Source of the DNA: Sophora flavescens
Taxonomy: Eukaryota; Streptophyta; Magnoliopsida; Fabales; Fabaceae
DNA: 64,000 nt
Assembly: GCA_030762895.1 (NCBI GenBank)
Contig: CM061063.1
Location: 59,165,196 to 59,229,195 of the forward strand
Direction of reading: 5' to 3'
Shown: positions 34,412 to 45,647 of the stretch, one piece after another
How the letters are laid out: every line of letters begins with the position of its first letter
How positions within the stretch are numbered: the first letter of the stretch is position 1
Position numbers and translations under genes: made by a program
Notes under the pieces: model-generated
Databases searched by the model: none
What the model saw: the letters and a program-made list of their open reading frames with translations, nothing else
What the model was told of the DNA's origin: nothing

Positions 34412-34419
34412 TATAAATA
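34412..34419 (+). promoter_or_regulatory. TATA box of the RPA-like gene
   Basis: TATAAATA, 80 bases upstream of the ATG at 34500, with TTTGGCTCAGCACTTGTCTTCAAC-like leader sequence after it. Confidence 0.55.
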
Positions 34420-34499
34420 AGGTGGTCTCCTTTTTGGCTCAGCACTTGTCTTCAACTTATTTCGTTCTTCTCAAATTGTGATCATAATTTCCTTTTGCA

Positions 34500-34832
34500 A
34501 TGGCTGCTAACTATGATAGGATCAGTTCTATAGTTTCCAATAGGGAGTGTATCAGGCTGTTGGTTAGGGTTGTTAGACTCTGGACTGTTCCATTGTTTAA
34601 CAACCTGGCTCATACTAGCTCATTGGAGATGCTTTTTATTGGTGAACATGTAATAAAACCTTCGTTGTACTCTTCTGGTCCATTATTCTATTGATATCTC
34701 TAACGCAAATCATCTTTATTTTTACTTGAAACCGATTGTCTTTTTTTTGGTTTATAGGTTGTAAAGGGAGGAAGGATAGAGGCTACTGTTATGAAACCTT
34801 TGCTACACAGAATCAATTCACTTTTGGAAGAG
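34500..34832 (+). pseudogene. Replication protein A (DUF223/RPA1-like) N-terminal fragment
   Basis: Exon 1 (34500-34649, 50 codons) starts MAANYDRISSIVSNRE and continues with VRVVRLWTVPLFNN. Exon 2 (34758-34832, 25 codons) has GGRIEATVMKPLLHRINSLL. Together they match the opening of plant 'replication protein A 70-kDa-like' OB-fold proteins (DUF223), which bind single-stranded DNA. The splice borders (CAT|GTAATA, TATAG|, GAG|GTGTG) keep the frame. Beyond exon 2 the sequence has an early stop (the next acceptor near 34929 leads to TCAAGATAG), so only the N-terminal ~75 residues survive. Plant Helitrons often carry RPA-like genes, and the Helitron-type terminus 1.5 kb downstream fits that source. 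Confidence 0.65.
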
Positions 34833-35074
34833 GTGTGTGTATTCAGTTATACATATGGCGTGTTCATTATAATATGATCACAATGCTCTGTGAGATAGAA
34901 ATAAGCTTGTGTATTTTGGATTTTATACAGTCAAGATAGAGGCAACAAGGAGGACGACACAAAGTCTTGTGGAAGGTTTGTTTAGGAATTGACCATCTCT
35001 TGGCATCATATGCTAGGCAACAAATTGGATCCATTCCCATGGTGAGACCTTCAAGGATTGATTTACCAGTGATG

Positions 35075-36015
35075 TTAGCAATGGACGGGACCATCCCGTC
35101 CAATAGTAAGTGCAAAGGAATGGACTGGACCGCGTCCAACAGCAAGTCCAAATAATTGGATGGGGTCACCCCGCCCAAAAGCAAGTCGTAATGCAATGGA
35201 CGGACCACCCTCCAACAAAGAACTCCAATACAATGGACGGATCACCCCGCCCAACAAAGAAGTGCATCGATCGGATCGACCCCGCCCAACATCAAGTGCA
35301 ATGCAATGGATGGGATCACCCCCGCCCAACAACAAGTGCACTCGGATCGACCTCGCCCAACAAAGAAGTCCAATGCAATGGACGGACCAACCTGGCCCAA
35401 CCAAAGAAGTGCAACGTGACCGGACCGGGACCTGGCCCAACAAAGAAGTCCAAAGCAATGGAATGGATTGCATCCAACAAAGAAGTCCAAAGCAATTGAT
35501 CGGATCGGCCCAACAACAATCGCAATGCAATGGACGGGATCGCGCCCAACAAGAAGTGCAATGGATCGATCTGGATGGATCGGGTCCAATCGCAAATGCA
35601 ATGCAATGGACGGACTACCGCCCAACAAAGAAGTTAATAATGGCTCGATCGGCCCAACGAGATAGTCCAATGCAATGGACAGACCATCCCGGCCCAACAA
35701 AGAATTTCAAAGGCCTAGATGGACCAAGGCCCAACAAAGAAGTCCAAAGCAATGGACGTGACCACCCCGCCCAACAAAGAAGTGCAATGCAATGGACGGT
35801 CCATCCTGGCCCAACAAAGAACTCCAATGCAATGGACGGGATCACCCCGTCCAACAGCAAGCGTACTGGACTGGATTGGACCACGTCCAACAGCAAATGC
35901 AATGCAATGGACGGGACCACCCCGGCCCAACAAAGAATCGCAGAAAAGGACCGACCGCGCCCAACAAAGAAGTCCAATGCAATGGACGGGACCAACCCGT
36001 GCAACAGTCTCCACC
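35075..36015 (-). repeat. Hairpin minisatellite array 4 (inverted)
   Basis: Begins GGACGGGACCATCCCGTCC then AATAGTAAGTGCAAAGGAATGG, the reverse complement of the units that end array 2, and goes on for about 25 degenerate units (CAACAAAGAAGTCCAATGCA with CGGGACCAACCCG). Palindromes weaken toward the middle and are clear at both ends. Confidence 0.85.
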
Positions 36016-36269
36016 TAGATAGGGTATTATTTTAAATTCATTTTTAATAACCGTAAACAAAATTTAAATAGAATCTATTTTTCCTAAAAAATATAAAAAA
36101 TTGTATCTCAACTATAAAATATGGAAATATTTTATTATATTCATAACAACCAACACACTAATTGTGTCTCTCATACAAAATACAATTTCCTAACTCAATT
36201 ATCTTACTGCATTAAATAATGAAGCTGAATTTATTAATCATTACCAAAATATATCTTCAATAGAAAATT

Positions 36270-36302
36270 TACTCGTGCATTGCACGGGTTAACTTACACT
36301 AG
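36270..36302 (+). other. Helitron-type 3' terminus (hairpin plus CTAG)
   Basis: ACTCGTG CATTG CACGGGT forms a 7-bp hairpin with one wobble pair; 10 bases later comes CTAG (36299-36302) followed by T. A short GC-rich hairpin followed by CTRR and a host T is the standard Helitron 3' end. The matching 5' TC end was not identified, so the length of the element is unknown. Confidence 0.6.
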
Positions 36303-37300
36303 TATTATAAATTTGACACTTTAAGGTCTTATTTGCTTTGTTCAGAGATTTCTGTTTTCATTTTCAATTTTCAAAAGTAATTATAAAGCTGTCATATTGT
36401 TTTTATTTTGTTTTCTGTTTTCAAATATCTGTACAGGAAATAATAAAAACAAAAAAAAATTGTTTTCAGTACCTGTACATATTTCTGGAAACAAGAAAAC
36501 AAAATGAAAACAAGATGACAAATTTATAATTATTTATGAAAACACGAAATGAAAAAGAAAACCTAAATAAAGTAAACATTACCTTCAGTGGTTTCGGTCA
36601 AAAACATTTTGTCTCTTTTGTTATACAATTTGACATTTTACTAAAACATAAAATTAATTTTGTCTTTAATTATGTCTCTATTAGAGCCAAAAAAAAAAAA
36701 AAAAACAAACCATGCAACGTTAATTTCTACAAATTAGAGATATAATTTATAATTTATCTGTTGCTAGTATAAATTTGGCTCTTATTCCTTAATTATTTAG
36801 TCAAAATCTTATTTAAAAAATGAAATTTATTTAAATATTTATTGATGCATGCAATATTCACTACTTTACGGTCGTCGATATACTATCAATAAATTTTCAC
36901 TGACAATTTTTTAACTCATCTTTGATAGTGCCAATAATATAAATTTATTTATCTCTCATCTTTTTTATTTTTACTTTTAAAATTTATTATCTATTTTTTG
37001 AGACAAATTTTTCGTTCTTGAGTTTGTTTTCAGTTAAAATAATGGTATTTATTATTTAAAAATATAATTTTTCTATCTTTAAATAGTTTTGATAATGGAG
37101 ATGAAATTTGGGATGGATAAGATCTACGTCTAATCACATCTCTAATTGATAAAATTATCATTTCAAGTCTAATTAATTGTTTCAATCTTTTGATCAGGTA
37201 ATTAATTGTTTCAATCTTAAAATTTATCTCTGATAAAAACAAAATTAAATACGAAAATGATTTTATCTTCTTTAATTAAAATGTCAAATTTTATGTCAAA
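36303..37300. other. AT-rich intergenic DNA
   Basis: No genes seen. About 37080-37290 shares a dispersed repeat with 42170-42345 (GATGAAATT.GGGATGGAT, ATCACATCTCTAATTGATAA, TTTCAATCTTAAA), probably a piece of an old retroelement. Confidence 0.5.
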
Positions 37301-37308
37301 CGGGTTAT

Positions 37309-37690
37309 GTGCATTCCTCTGAACTGTACAACTTAATGGTTGACATCTTGGGAAAATCAAGAAGATTTGATCTTGGGTGGGAATTGGTGGAGGAAATGGC
37401 ACAACTTGAAAGGTATGTGGACACAATGGCTAAGGTAAAGAGGGGAACGGGGGAGTTTGGTGTCAACAAGGACACCACGGCATTGAATGTGCTCATGGAA
37501 GCTTTGGTGAAAGGAGATAGTGCTGAACATGCCCGCAATGTTTCTTTGGAATTTAAGAGTTCTAATAACTTGAATTCTCATTCTTTCAATATTTTGATAC
37601 AAGGGTGCTGCAAAGCTAGAAATTTTGACCTAGCCCAGAAGGCAATGGAGGATAGAAGGAACATGGGTTCCACACAGATATTTTTTCATA
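37309..37690 (+). pseudogene. Fragment of a second, different PPR gene
   Basis: An open frame of about 125 codons contains two to three PPR-like helical repeats (ELYNLMVDILGKSRRFDLGW, DTTALNVLMEALVKGDSAEH, NSHSFNILIQGCCKARNFDL). It is not the At2g20710-like gene next door and lies on the opposite strand. Spacing between repeats is irregular, with a probable deletion before GVNKDT. Recognisable homology stops near 37690, where the sequence shared with the flank of the other PPR copy (23972) begins. It has neither a credible start nor an end, so it is a truncated piece. Confidence 0.65.
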
Positions 37691-37800
37691 TTGCTAAAAT
37701 AATATCTCCATCGATAATCTCTCAGGTAATGCACTTCATTTAACACTGAAATGGTTCTAATTCTAAGATAGAGAACTGGGGGACGAGACAAAAATCATCA

Positions 37801-39719
37801 TTATTGCGATTTAGAGCCAAGTATTTCCTCTATTTCTTCATCGAGCTCTATCTTATCAGCTTTCATACTCACTAAAATCCCATCTACTTCTTTTCCACAT
37901 CTAACATATACCTTGATCAAGGACAGATACATGTCCCTATTCATTGAAACCACAGTCTTCAATGAATTGAAAAAATCTTCAACTTCATCCATGTCTCTAT
38001 TATTAGCTGCCCAACTTAATATGCTGGAAATGACATCAGGTTTTGGTCTCCAACCTTTATTCTCGTCCCGTACAACCACAGCTTCCTTCATGCACTGAAA
38101 TGCCTTCTCCAGGTTCTCCTCGGCCACATACCCAGCTGCAATAATAGCCCAACTGTTAGGAATAGGCGTCTTCCCTTTCACAACCATGATTTGTAGCATC
38201 GTTTCTGCCTTTTCCGTCAATCCTCTCTGAGAATACCCAATCAGGAGGATGTTTGGCACTCTGAAATCATAACAGTTACCAGATAACTCCCACTCATCAA
38301 GCAATTTTTCAGCTTCATCAAGCTCCCCCAGCTTCACCAGAGAACTCAACATGGCTATATATTCGCTGTTGCGTTGCTTCTTACAGTTTGCTTTCTGGAC
38401 TTTCCAAAGTCTCATCATGGTTTTCTTGTTCCCAAGACTAGCATATTGTGAAATCAAATAATTGTAGGCAAGCGCATTGCATTTGTCTGCCGTATATTCA
38501 CACTTCTTCAGGCAGATCATAGCTTTCTCCTTCAGACCAGTTTTTATGTAGTAGTTAGCCACCATAGAATATGTCATCCAATCCATGTCAATGTGGCTTT
38601 CCCGTTCCATTTTCACCAATAGTTTCTCCATATTCACAAGGTCGGATCTTGCACCATAAGAGTTTATGCAAATCCTGTAGCTGAAAGTATCAGGAGACAC
38701 ACCATCCTCTTTCATTTGTGTCATAACACCAGGGACTTTCTCGAGTTGATCCGTTTGTGTATAGAGGCACATTATATTATTGTAGTTGAGAGGAGAAACA
38801 AAACCCATATCCATCATCTTCTGCATCTGGGAGAGTGACTTATCAACTAAGCCTTCCCTAACATAACAATTTAAAAGAGCACCATGAAGCTGTTCAGTTT
38901 TATCATTCTCACTCAGATTCTGAAAATAGCTCTCTGCAACATCCAGCCCATGTACTTTACCAATAAGATCTAACTGCACGGCTCGGTGACCTGATGAAAT
39001 TGGGCATAGTCCTTTGCTACTCATCCACTCAGAAACCTAAAAGTAATACAAAATTTCAGCCTTTTGGTTATGGAAAACAATTCTTCCACGATAAATCTTT
39101 TATACCATTTTCAACACAAGATGCATAGATTGACAGCATAACTAGTAAACTGTTAGGGATAAGACAGGAATAGATTAATAGTTTGATGACTAATCTATAC
39201 ACCATTTTCATTGTGATGATGTGAAAATTTTGGTATGCAAGTAACACTAGTGGTTTGTTTTTCCCCTTTAGCACTTGTTCTTTGGATTTGTCATTATGTC
39301 AAACATTGACTGTTAATTTCTCTTGCGCTATTAATATTACCAGAAAATCTTATACAGTTAAACTTTAGATATGAACAATCAAATCAGTGATAATCACCCC
39401 AAGTTTGAAACCCCAAAAAAATTAAAAATAAAAAACTTTTTGTTTTTAGTGAAGAGAGAAATGGAATGACCTGGAGTGCTTGAGTGAAGCGCTTACGGGA
39501 ACGGAGGTTTTTGATGATGCGCTGGAGTTCTAAGGGGTTGAAGGTGTTACCTTCTTCGACCCACTTGTCGAGAATGGGGACTACGCTGAAGGAGGGGTTT
39601 CCATGAGGAATGATTCTGGAGAACAGGTTTCTTGAGTTGGTTGTGGAGGAGCAGTATGATCTCGAAACCACAAAAGTTGCAGTCAGGTTTCGAGCTTTTA
39701 GCAGGATTGTGGAGAACAT
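37801..39719 (-). CDS. Mitochondrial-type PPR protein (At2g20710-like), intact copy
   Basis: Exon 1 (39719-39471, 83 codons) begins MFSTILLKARNLTATF, basic and hydroxylated like a mitochondrial targeting peptide, and ends CAG|GTCATT. Exon 2 (39036-37801) opens after TTTTAG with GTTTCTGAGTGG and runs to the stop. Total 494 residues. About ten P-type PPR helix pairs are visible (for example LHGALLNCYVREGLVDKSL, YNNIMCLYTQTDQLEKVPGV, YSMVANYYIKTGLKEKAMIC). Such proteins bind organellar RNA and act in its processing or stability (family knowledge); the target is unknown. There is no E or DYW editing domain. The copy at 24074-26076 is its decayed paralogue in the same orientation, 13.7 kb away. 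Confidence 0.9.
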
Positions 39720-39862
39720 TGTCTAGGTCAGTGCCTGCCAACAAAGTGTTTGTGAAAATGCTTGTAAGTTAGGACACACTCCCACACAGAGTAGGCCAAG
39801 CAGCGTTGAGTAGGAACTATAGCTATCGAGATTCGAGATTCGAGTCGAGCGTTATATTTTAA

Positions 39863-40591
39863 GGACCCGTTTGGTGGTTAGGATAAGATAGACAGGATAG
39901 GATAAGGCAATCCTGTCACTTATCATATCTTGTCCATCTAGTTAAAATTCTATCCTGAGGGGAGGGTTGGGTTAACACTCAACATTTTTTTTTCTGGTAA
40001 CAAGTAGGACAGGGTGATTTAAAGTATAATAAAATAATAATTTAAAGTATAATAAAATTTAACATGATTACCAAAAAAAATATAATAAAATATAAAATAT
40101 TTAAAATAATAAAAATATTAATAATTAATTTTAAAATTTATTATTTTTATCACAATGCTAATTTTATTATTTTATATTATTTTTAAAAACTGTAAAATAT
40201 AAAAAATTATTCTAATAATTTAACTATATGTAAATTAAAAACAAAAAATGAATATTTAAAAATATAAAAAATTAATTTTAGTTAGACAATATTTAAAAAT
40301 TTTAAAACATTATATGTAATTTTATCACAAGGATAATTTTGTCTTTTTATATAAATTTAAATAATGACAATTATAAAAAAAAAACTAAATCTAATAAAAG
40401 ATGAAAACATTTAGAATAAAAACGAAAAATTTTAAAATTCATACTTAAATTATAATGCTGTCCAGTTGGTTATCTGGTGGACACCAAACGTCGGATTGGA
40501 TAACAGCTTATCTTGTTCATATCCTATCCTACTCCTATCATGTTCACTTATCATATCCGCCCTTATCCTATCCTGATCACCAAACGAGCCC
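39863..40591. mobile_element. Tourist/PIF-Harbinger-like MITE, element 1
   Basis: Terminal inverted repeats GGACCCGTTTGGTGGTTAGG and, on the other strand, GGGCTCGTTTGGTGATCAGG. It is flanked by TAA at 39860-39862 and 40592-40594, the 3-bp target of PIF/Harbinger MITEs. The interior is very AT-rich and has no coding capacity. Confidence 0.8.
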
Positions 40592-40594
40592 TAA

Positions 40595-41370
40595 GGGTTC
40601 GTTTGGTGGTCAGGATATGATATGGACGGATAGGATAAGAGAGCAAGATATGAGTATGATATGATATGAGCTGAATAACCTGTTATCCTATCCGACGTTT
40701 GGTATCCACCAGATAATCAACCGGATAACATTGTAATTTTAGTACGAATTTTACAATTTTCATTTTTGTTCTGAATGCTTTCATATTTTATTAGATTTTA
40801 GTTTTTTATAATTTTCATTTTTTAAGATTATATAAAAAGATAAAATTGTCCTTGTAATAAAATTACATATAATATTTTAAATTTTTAAAATATTGTTTAG
40901 CTTAAATTGATTTTGTTATAATTTTAAATATTCATTTTTAGTTTTTTCTTTACATATAGTTAAATTATTAGAATATATTTTTATTTATTTTTCAGTTTTT
41001 TAAAATAATGTGAAGTAATAAAATTCGTCTTGTGACAAAATAAAAATAATTTTTTAAATTAATTATTAATATTTTTATTATTTTATGTTTTATTATACCT
41101 TTTTTGGTAACTATATTATATTTTATTATACTTTAATTATTTTATATATAAAATATTTTTATAATTTATTATACTATAAATCACCTTATCATATCCTATT
41201 GAGTTTTAACCCAGCTCCGCCCTCAGGATTGAATTTTAACTAGATGGACAACATAGGATAGGTGACAACATTGGTTTATCCTATCATGTTGGCTCACCAA
41301 ACAACAGTTTCAGACAGGATATGATAGCTTATCCTATCCTGTCTTTCTTATCTGACCACCAAACAAACCC
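40595..41370. mobile_element. Tourist/PIF-Harbinger-like MITE, element 2 (inverted neighbour)
   Basis: Terminal repeats GGGTTCGTTTGGTGGTCAGG and, inverted at the far end, GGGTTTGTTTGGTGGTCAGA. It is flanked by the same TAA (40592-40594) and by TAA at 41371-41373. Its interior runs in the opposite direction to element 1 (for example CCGACGTTTGG at 40692 against CCAAACGTCGG at 40484). The pair therefore forms a 1.5-kb imperfect palindrome. Confidence 0.8.
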
Positions 41371-41373
41371 TAA

Positions 41374-42345
41374 GGGTCCGTCTGATTCCTCTTTCAGTAT
41401 AGTACAAGACAGAAGAGAAGAAACAGCACGGGATAATTAGTTGGATCACAATACAATTTTTTATGTTGTATCATATTTATTAGTCGATGAACTGCACAAA
41501 TAATTACTGAACATAACAATATAAATTTACTAAAATATCTTCACTATTATATAATTTTATTTATTCTCGAGTATTATTTTATTCATCATCTTCTTCACAA
41601 CACCCATTGTTACCAACAACAGCAGAAAGATACTGAGGAAGAGAGAGAGCGTTAGCTAAGTGGAAGAGAGAGAGAATCAGAATCGAGGCACAAGAAAGAA
41701 ACTATCAAAAAAATAAAAAATTAAATTAAAAATCGGCAGATTCGTCTTCTATTGTTATTATCGTGTGTATTATAGTGGAAGTACGTACTCAATGGATTGA
41801 GAGTGTGATTGAAATTGAATTTGAAGGAAACAGCTATGACCTAGTCATTGTTTTTCCCTTTTTATATTTCTTCTATTTCATTGGAAGATTCACGGTATGA
41901 TTTATTCGCTAATGCATCGCGAGGTGGGTGGTCGAGAACCTAAAAGGAGTTACTTTGCTGAACAGATGTTATGCTCTTGACATGGGTTACTGGGTTTAGT
42001 CATTAGTGGCAGATGGAAGATGAATATGTGAACGTGACCCGGAGTAAGGGGATTGGACGATAATTTAGTTATTTCATTTATTTTGTACATCGACAAAAGT
42101 TTGTCCCTTGATTTACTGAGTAACAAAATTAACATTTTATATACTAAGATGTTGACCAAACAAAGATGAAATTCGGGATGGATTATATCAGTGATGGACA
42201 AGATTCATATCTGATGATCTAATCACATCTCTAATTGATAAAATTAACATTTTATGCCTAATTATTTGTTTCAATCTTAAACTTTGTCTTTGATAGAGAC
42301 AAAATTAAAGACAAAAATATTTCATATTTAAATAAAATGTTAAAT
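41374..42345. other. AT-rich spacer with dispersed repeat
   Basis: Starts with GGGTCCGTCTGATTCC, again after TAA, which looks like one end of a further related element, but no partner end was found. About 42170-42345 matches 37080-37290. No gene. Confidence 0.4.
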
Positions 42346-42351
42346 TTTATG

Positions 42352-42912
42352 CTTGATTGCAATTTTGGTCACTCGGGTTTTAATTGCGACAATTGAGTTC
42401 ACCAAGTATCACGATGGTGTAACTTTAGTTCCCAAGTTCCAATTGCGACAATTAGGTCCGTTAAGTATTACAATTGTGCAATTTTGGTCCCCAAATATCA
42501 CTATTATTCAATTTTAAATGTCAATAGCCTACGTGGCACGCGTGAGACTGATTTTTCACTTAGTGAGACCAGCTTGATAGCTTACATGACATTCCTATGT
42601 GGCTATTAAAGTATGTGAGGTGTCAATAATGCTATATAGGAATGACATGTGAGTTGTCAAGCCGACTCCACTAAGTGTCAAATCAATTTCATGTGTGCCA
42701 CTTAGGCTACTGACATTTAAAATTGAATAAGTGTGATATCCGTGGACTTAAATTGCACAATCATAACACTTGAGGACTCAATTGACGCAATTGGAACCCA
42801 ATGGACTAAAATTGCACAATCGCGATACCTGGAGGACCTAATTGTCGCAATTGAAACCCGATGAAGCAAAATCGCATAATCATGATACCCGATGAACCAA
42901 AAGTGCAATTAA
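42352..42912. repeat. Foldback (long inverted repeat) element
   Basis: The left arm (GATTGCAATTTTGGTCACTCGGG..., to ~42530) and right arm (...CCCGATGAACCAAAAGTGCAATTAAA) are inverted relatives over about 200 bp. Repeated phrases in them are AATTGCGACAATT and its complement AATTGTCGCAATT. The centre is a non-repetitive ~180 bp. It has the layout of a foldback MITE; no target duplication was settled. Confidence 0.6.
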
Positions 42913-44224
42913 ACCTAAATTTTATATCTAAGAAGACGAAGTATTTTTCAGTTAAATCACGAGCGAGAAATATCTTAAATTTATAGCACATAAGAGTAAA
43001 ATTAAATGCTATCAAACGAAATCATAAAAAAAGAAAAGTGTCAAATTATAAACCTAAGAACATCTTGAGTGGTGACAGTGGAACTCGTTGAAGTTGTTTT
43101 ATTTCTCTTTTTGAGTCATATCATGTCACTTCTTTATCTTTTATTTTATGTTATCTTAAGCAACTCTACACTTCAATAGTATAATTATAAAAAGTTTACT
43201 AAATTAGTGCCACAAATTACCCACATCTTTGTTCATATTTATTTTTGTTTCAAGGAAGAAGGTAGCCAATACAATTCTATTTTTCTCTCCTCTATTTGGG
43301 GACATCTCTCTCCTCCTTTTTTTTTTTTTCAGGGATTCTTGTACAAGAACCATTTGCTTATAAAAGCAACTTTTACAATAAATCCATATCCACCTAAACT
43401 CACTCCAATGATACAACTTTATAAAAAAATATTTTTTTTATAAACAACAATTGATTATTAGCTACCGTTAAACAACTCTCGTTCAATGTTCAAACGACCA
43501 AAATATTTTTGGAAGCAAACCAAATGTGGCGAACCCCATTTATGATATTGGTCTAAGAAATCGAAATTGCACAGTACAGCAAGGCAACAAAAATATTATG
43601 AACGATGTGGAGGAAAGCAAGGAGTGAACCGTGAGCAGTGACGACGATGCGAGAGAAAGGGGCCTGAGATGACAGTCATGGGAAGGCTCCACAATTTGTC
43701 GTGGCTGGCGGTGACATGTGGTAGTGAGATTGGAGAGGGATGTGAGCAAATGAGCAACTATTGGGTTTGGGTTTCGGGGATTTTTTTATTATTTTAAATG
43801 TTTAAAATGTAGCTCTTTTTTGACTATTAGATTGAATAAATGACTAAAATGGGTGCTGGAAAAGGGTGTTGGAAAGGGTGCTAGAGACAACCGGCGGAGA
43901 CAAATATGAACTCATTTATATTCCATTTCTAACACGGTAGAAAAGAAAAGAGAGAAAATGATATGAGAGTTGTTGTACACATTCGTTTAATTTTTCTTTA
44001 AATAATCATTTTTCTTATTATATGCAAATGAAATAACAAAAAAGTTAACACTCACAACAATTGGAGCATATACAAACACACATATATATCCTTGCTAGGT
44101 ACTGCATTATTGAATTCACTGAAATATCAATTAATTAAAAAAGAGTAGAAAAAAGAAAGAAGAACTAGAAACTGTATCATATATCTTCCACTCCAGCCTT
44201 TTAAAATATGGCTGTGGACATGTT

Positions 44225-44225
<1 letters not shown>
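42913..44225. other. Intergenic AT-rich DNA downstream of the expansin
   Basis: No gene supported. About 43500-43790 is less AT-rich but contains no convincing frame. Confidence 0.4.

Positions 44226-44284
<59 letters not shown>
44226..44284. repeat. (AT)n microsatellite in the expansin 3' flank
   Basis: About 29 AT dinucleotides, starting 26 bases after the expansin stop codon in transcript direction, so probably inside the 3' UTR. Confidence 0.95.
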
Positions 44285-44287
<3 letters not shown>

Positions 44288-44309
44288 AGTCTCTCCAACT
44301 CATCATCAG

Positions 44310-45587
44310 TTAAAAGAACTGATTATGGGATGCAAAAGTCTGTCCAAATCTCCAAGTGGAAGGCACCACATTGAGAAACACAAGTGTCTTTCCATCTACC
44401 AATGTCATCTTGAATGAGAGCCTCTGGTTTCTGAGATCTGCACTGCTTTGCCAGTTTGCTCCCCAGTTCCTGTGCATCGGCAACCATGCTCCACTTCCTG
44501 ATCCTCTGATCCACACGCCTTTCACATCCCCGCTTCCACCAACGTTGGATATCATCACCATGTTGAAATTCGATTGCCCCTTCAACGTGAACCTCACTCC
44601 CCCTCTTCTTTTGCATGTCACCCTTCAATTAATTCATGTAACATGAAATTAAATATATAAATCTATTTCTCACTGAATTAATCATCAGCAAGTCTCAGAA
44701 GTAGGTTTTTGAGATAAATATCTTTCAAGTGAGCAAAAGCCTTCAAAGTAAAAAAAAAGTAACCATTAATTAGTTAAATCGAAGTGAGATCTTAATACAT
44801 TACTTTCTCATTTTACATTTTTACTCCTGTTTTTTTTTTTATCACCTCTCATTGTTAATTAACCATAGTTGATCAATTAGCATTTTCTTTTGATTATAAA
44901 AAAATAGTGATGCTAATTTTTGCTTTTCTTCAGTTTTGTTTTTGTTAGTTTTATAATAAAATATGGAAGTGTTCTCTGTATATATCATTACCTTTTATAG
45001 AGGACAGGAACAATGCCTTCATTGCCTTGTCGTGCAATGCGAAAGAAAGCAGGCATGGACATATCGAAGTGATGGTGAGGGGGGTCACACCACCCTCCAC
45101 GGTTGTTTGGAGGGCAAAAATTGGTGGCAGTTACAGTCACACTGCGGCTTCTGAGGCACCATTTTGGATCCACCCGGTAGTCACATATCACTTGATAGCA
45201 AGCACCACAAACCTCACCACCCCTGAAGAGCATAGTGCTCACTGCTGCAGTATTGATCCCAAACCCAGCATGGAAGGTATTATCATAGCCACAAGCCCCC
45301 CCTGAAAATGTAACAAAAATTCAATGTTATTAGACCCAAAATTTCAATTCTAAAATGAAGAACAAATATTTGCTTCGTGCTAAGGAAGGAATATTATTAA
45401 AGTCCGAATTCCATTTATAATTGTATGGCATTATATATATATACATACTTCACCATTCATGATTGGATCTAATAATGGATATGATTTACTCATCTCACTC
45501 TTTACATAAATAAGATATTCTCATTAGATATGTTACCTATATATATCACTTTGGAATGGGGGCTTCTAATATGACACATTGGGCAAG

Positions 45588-45647
<60 letters not shown>

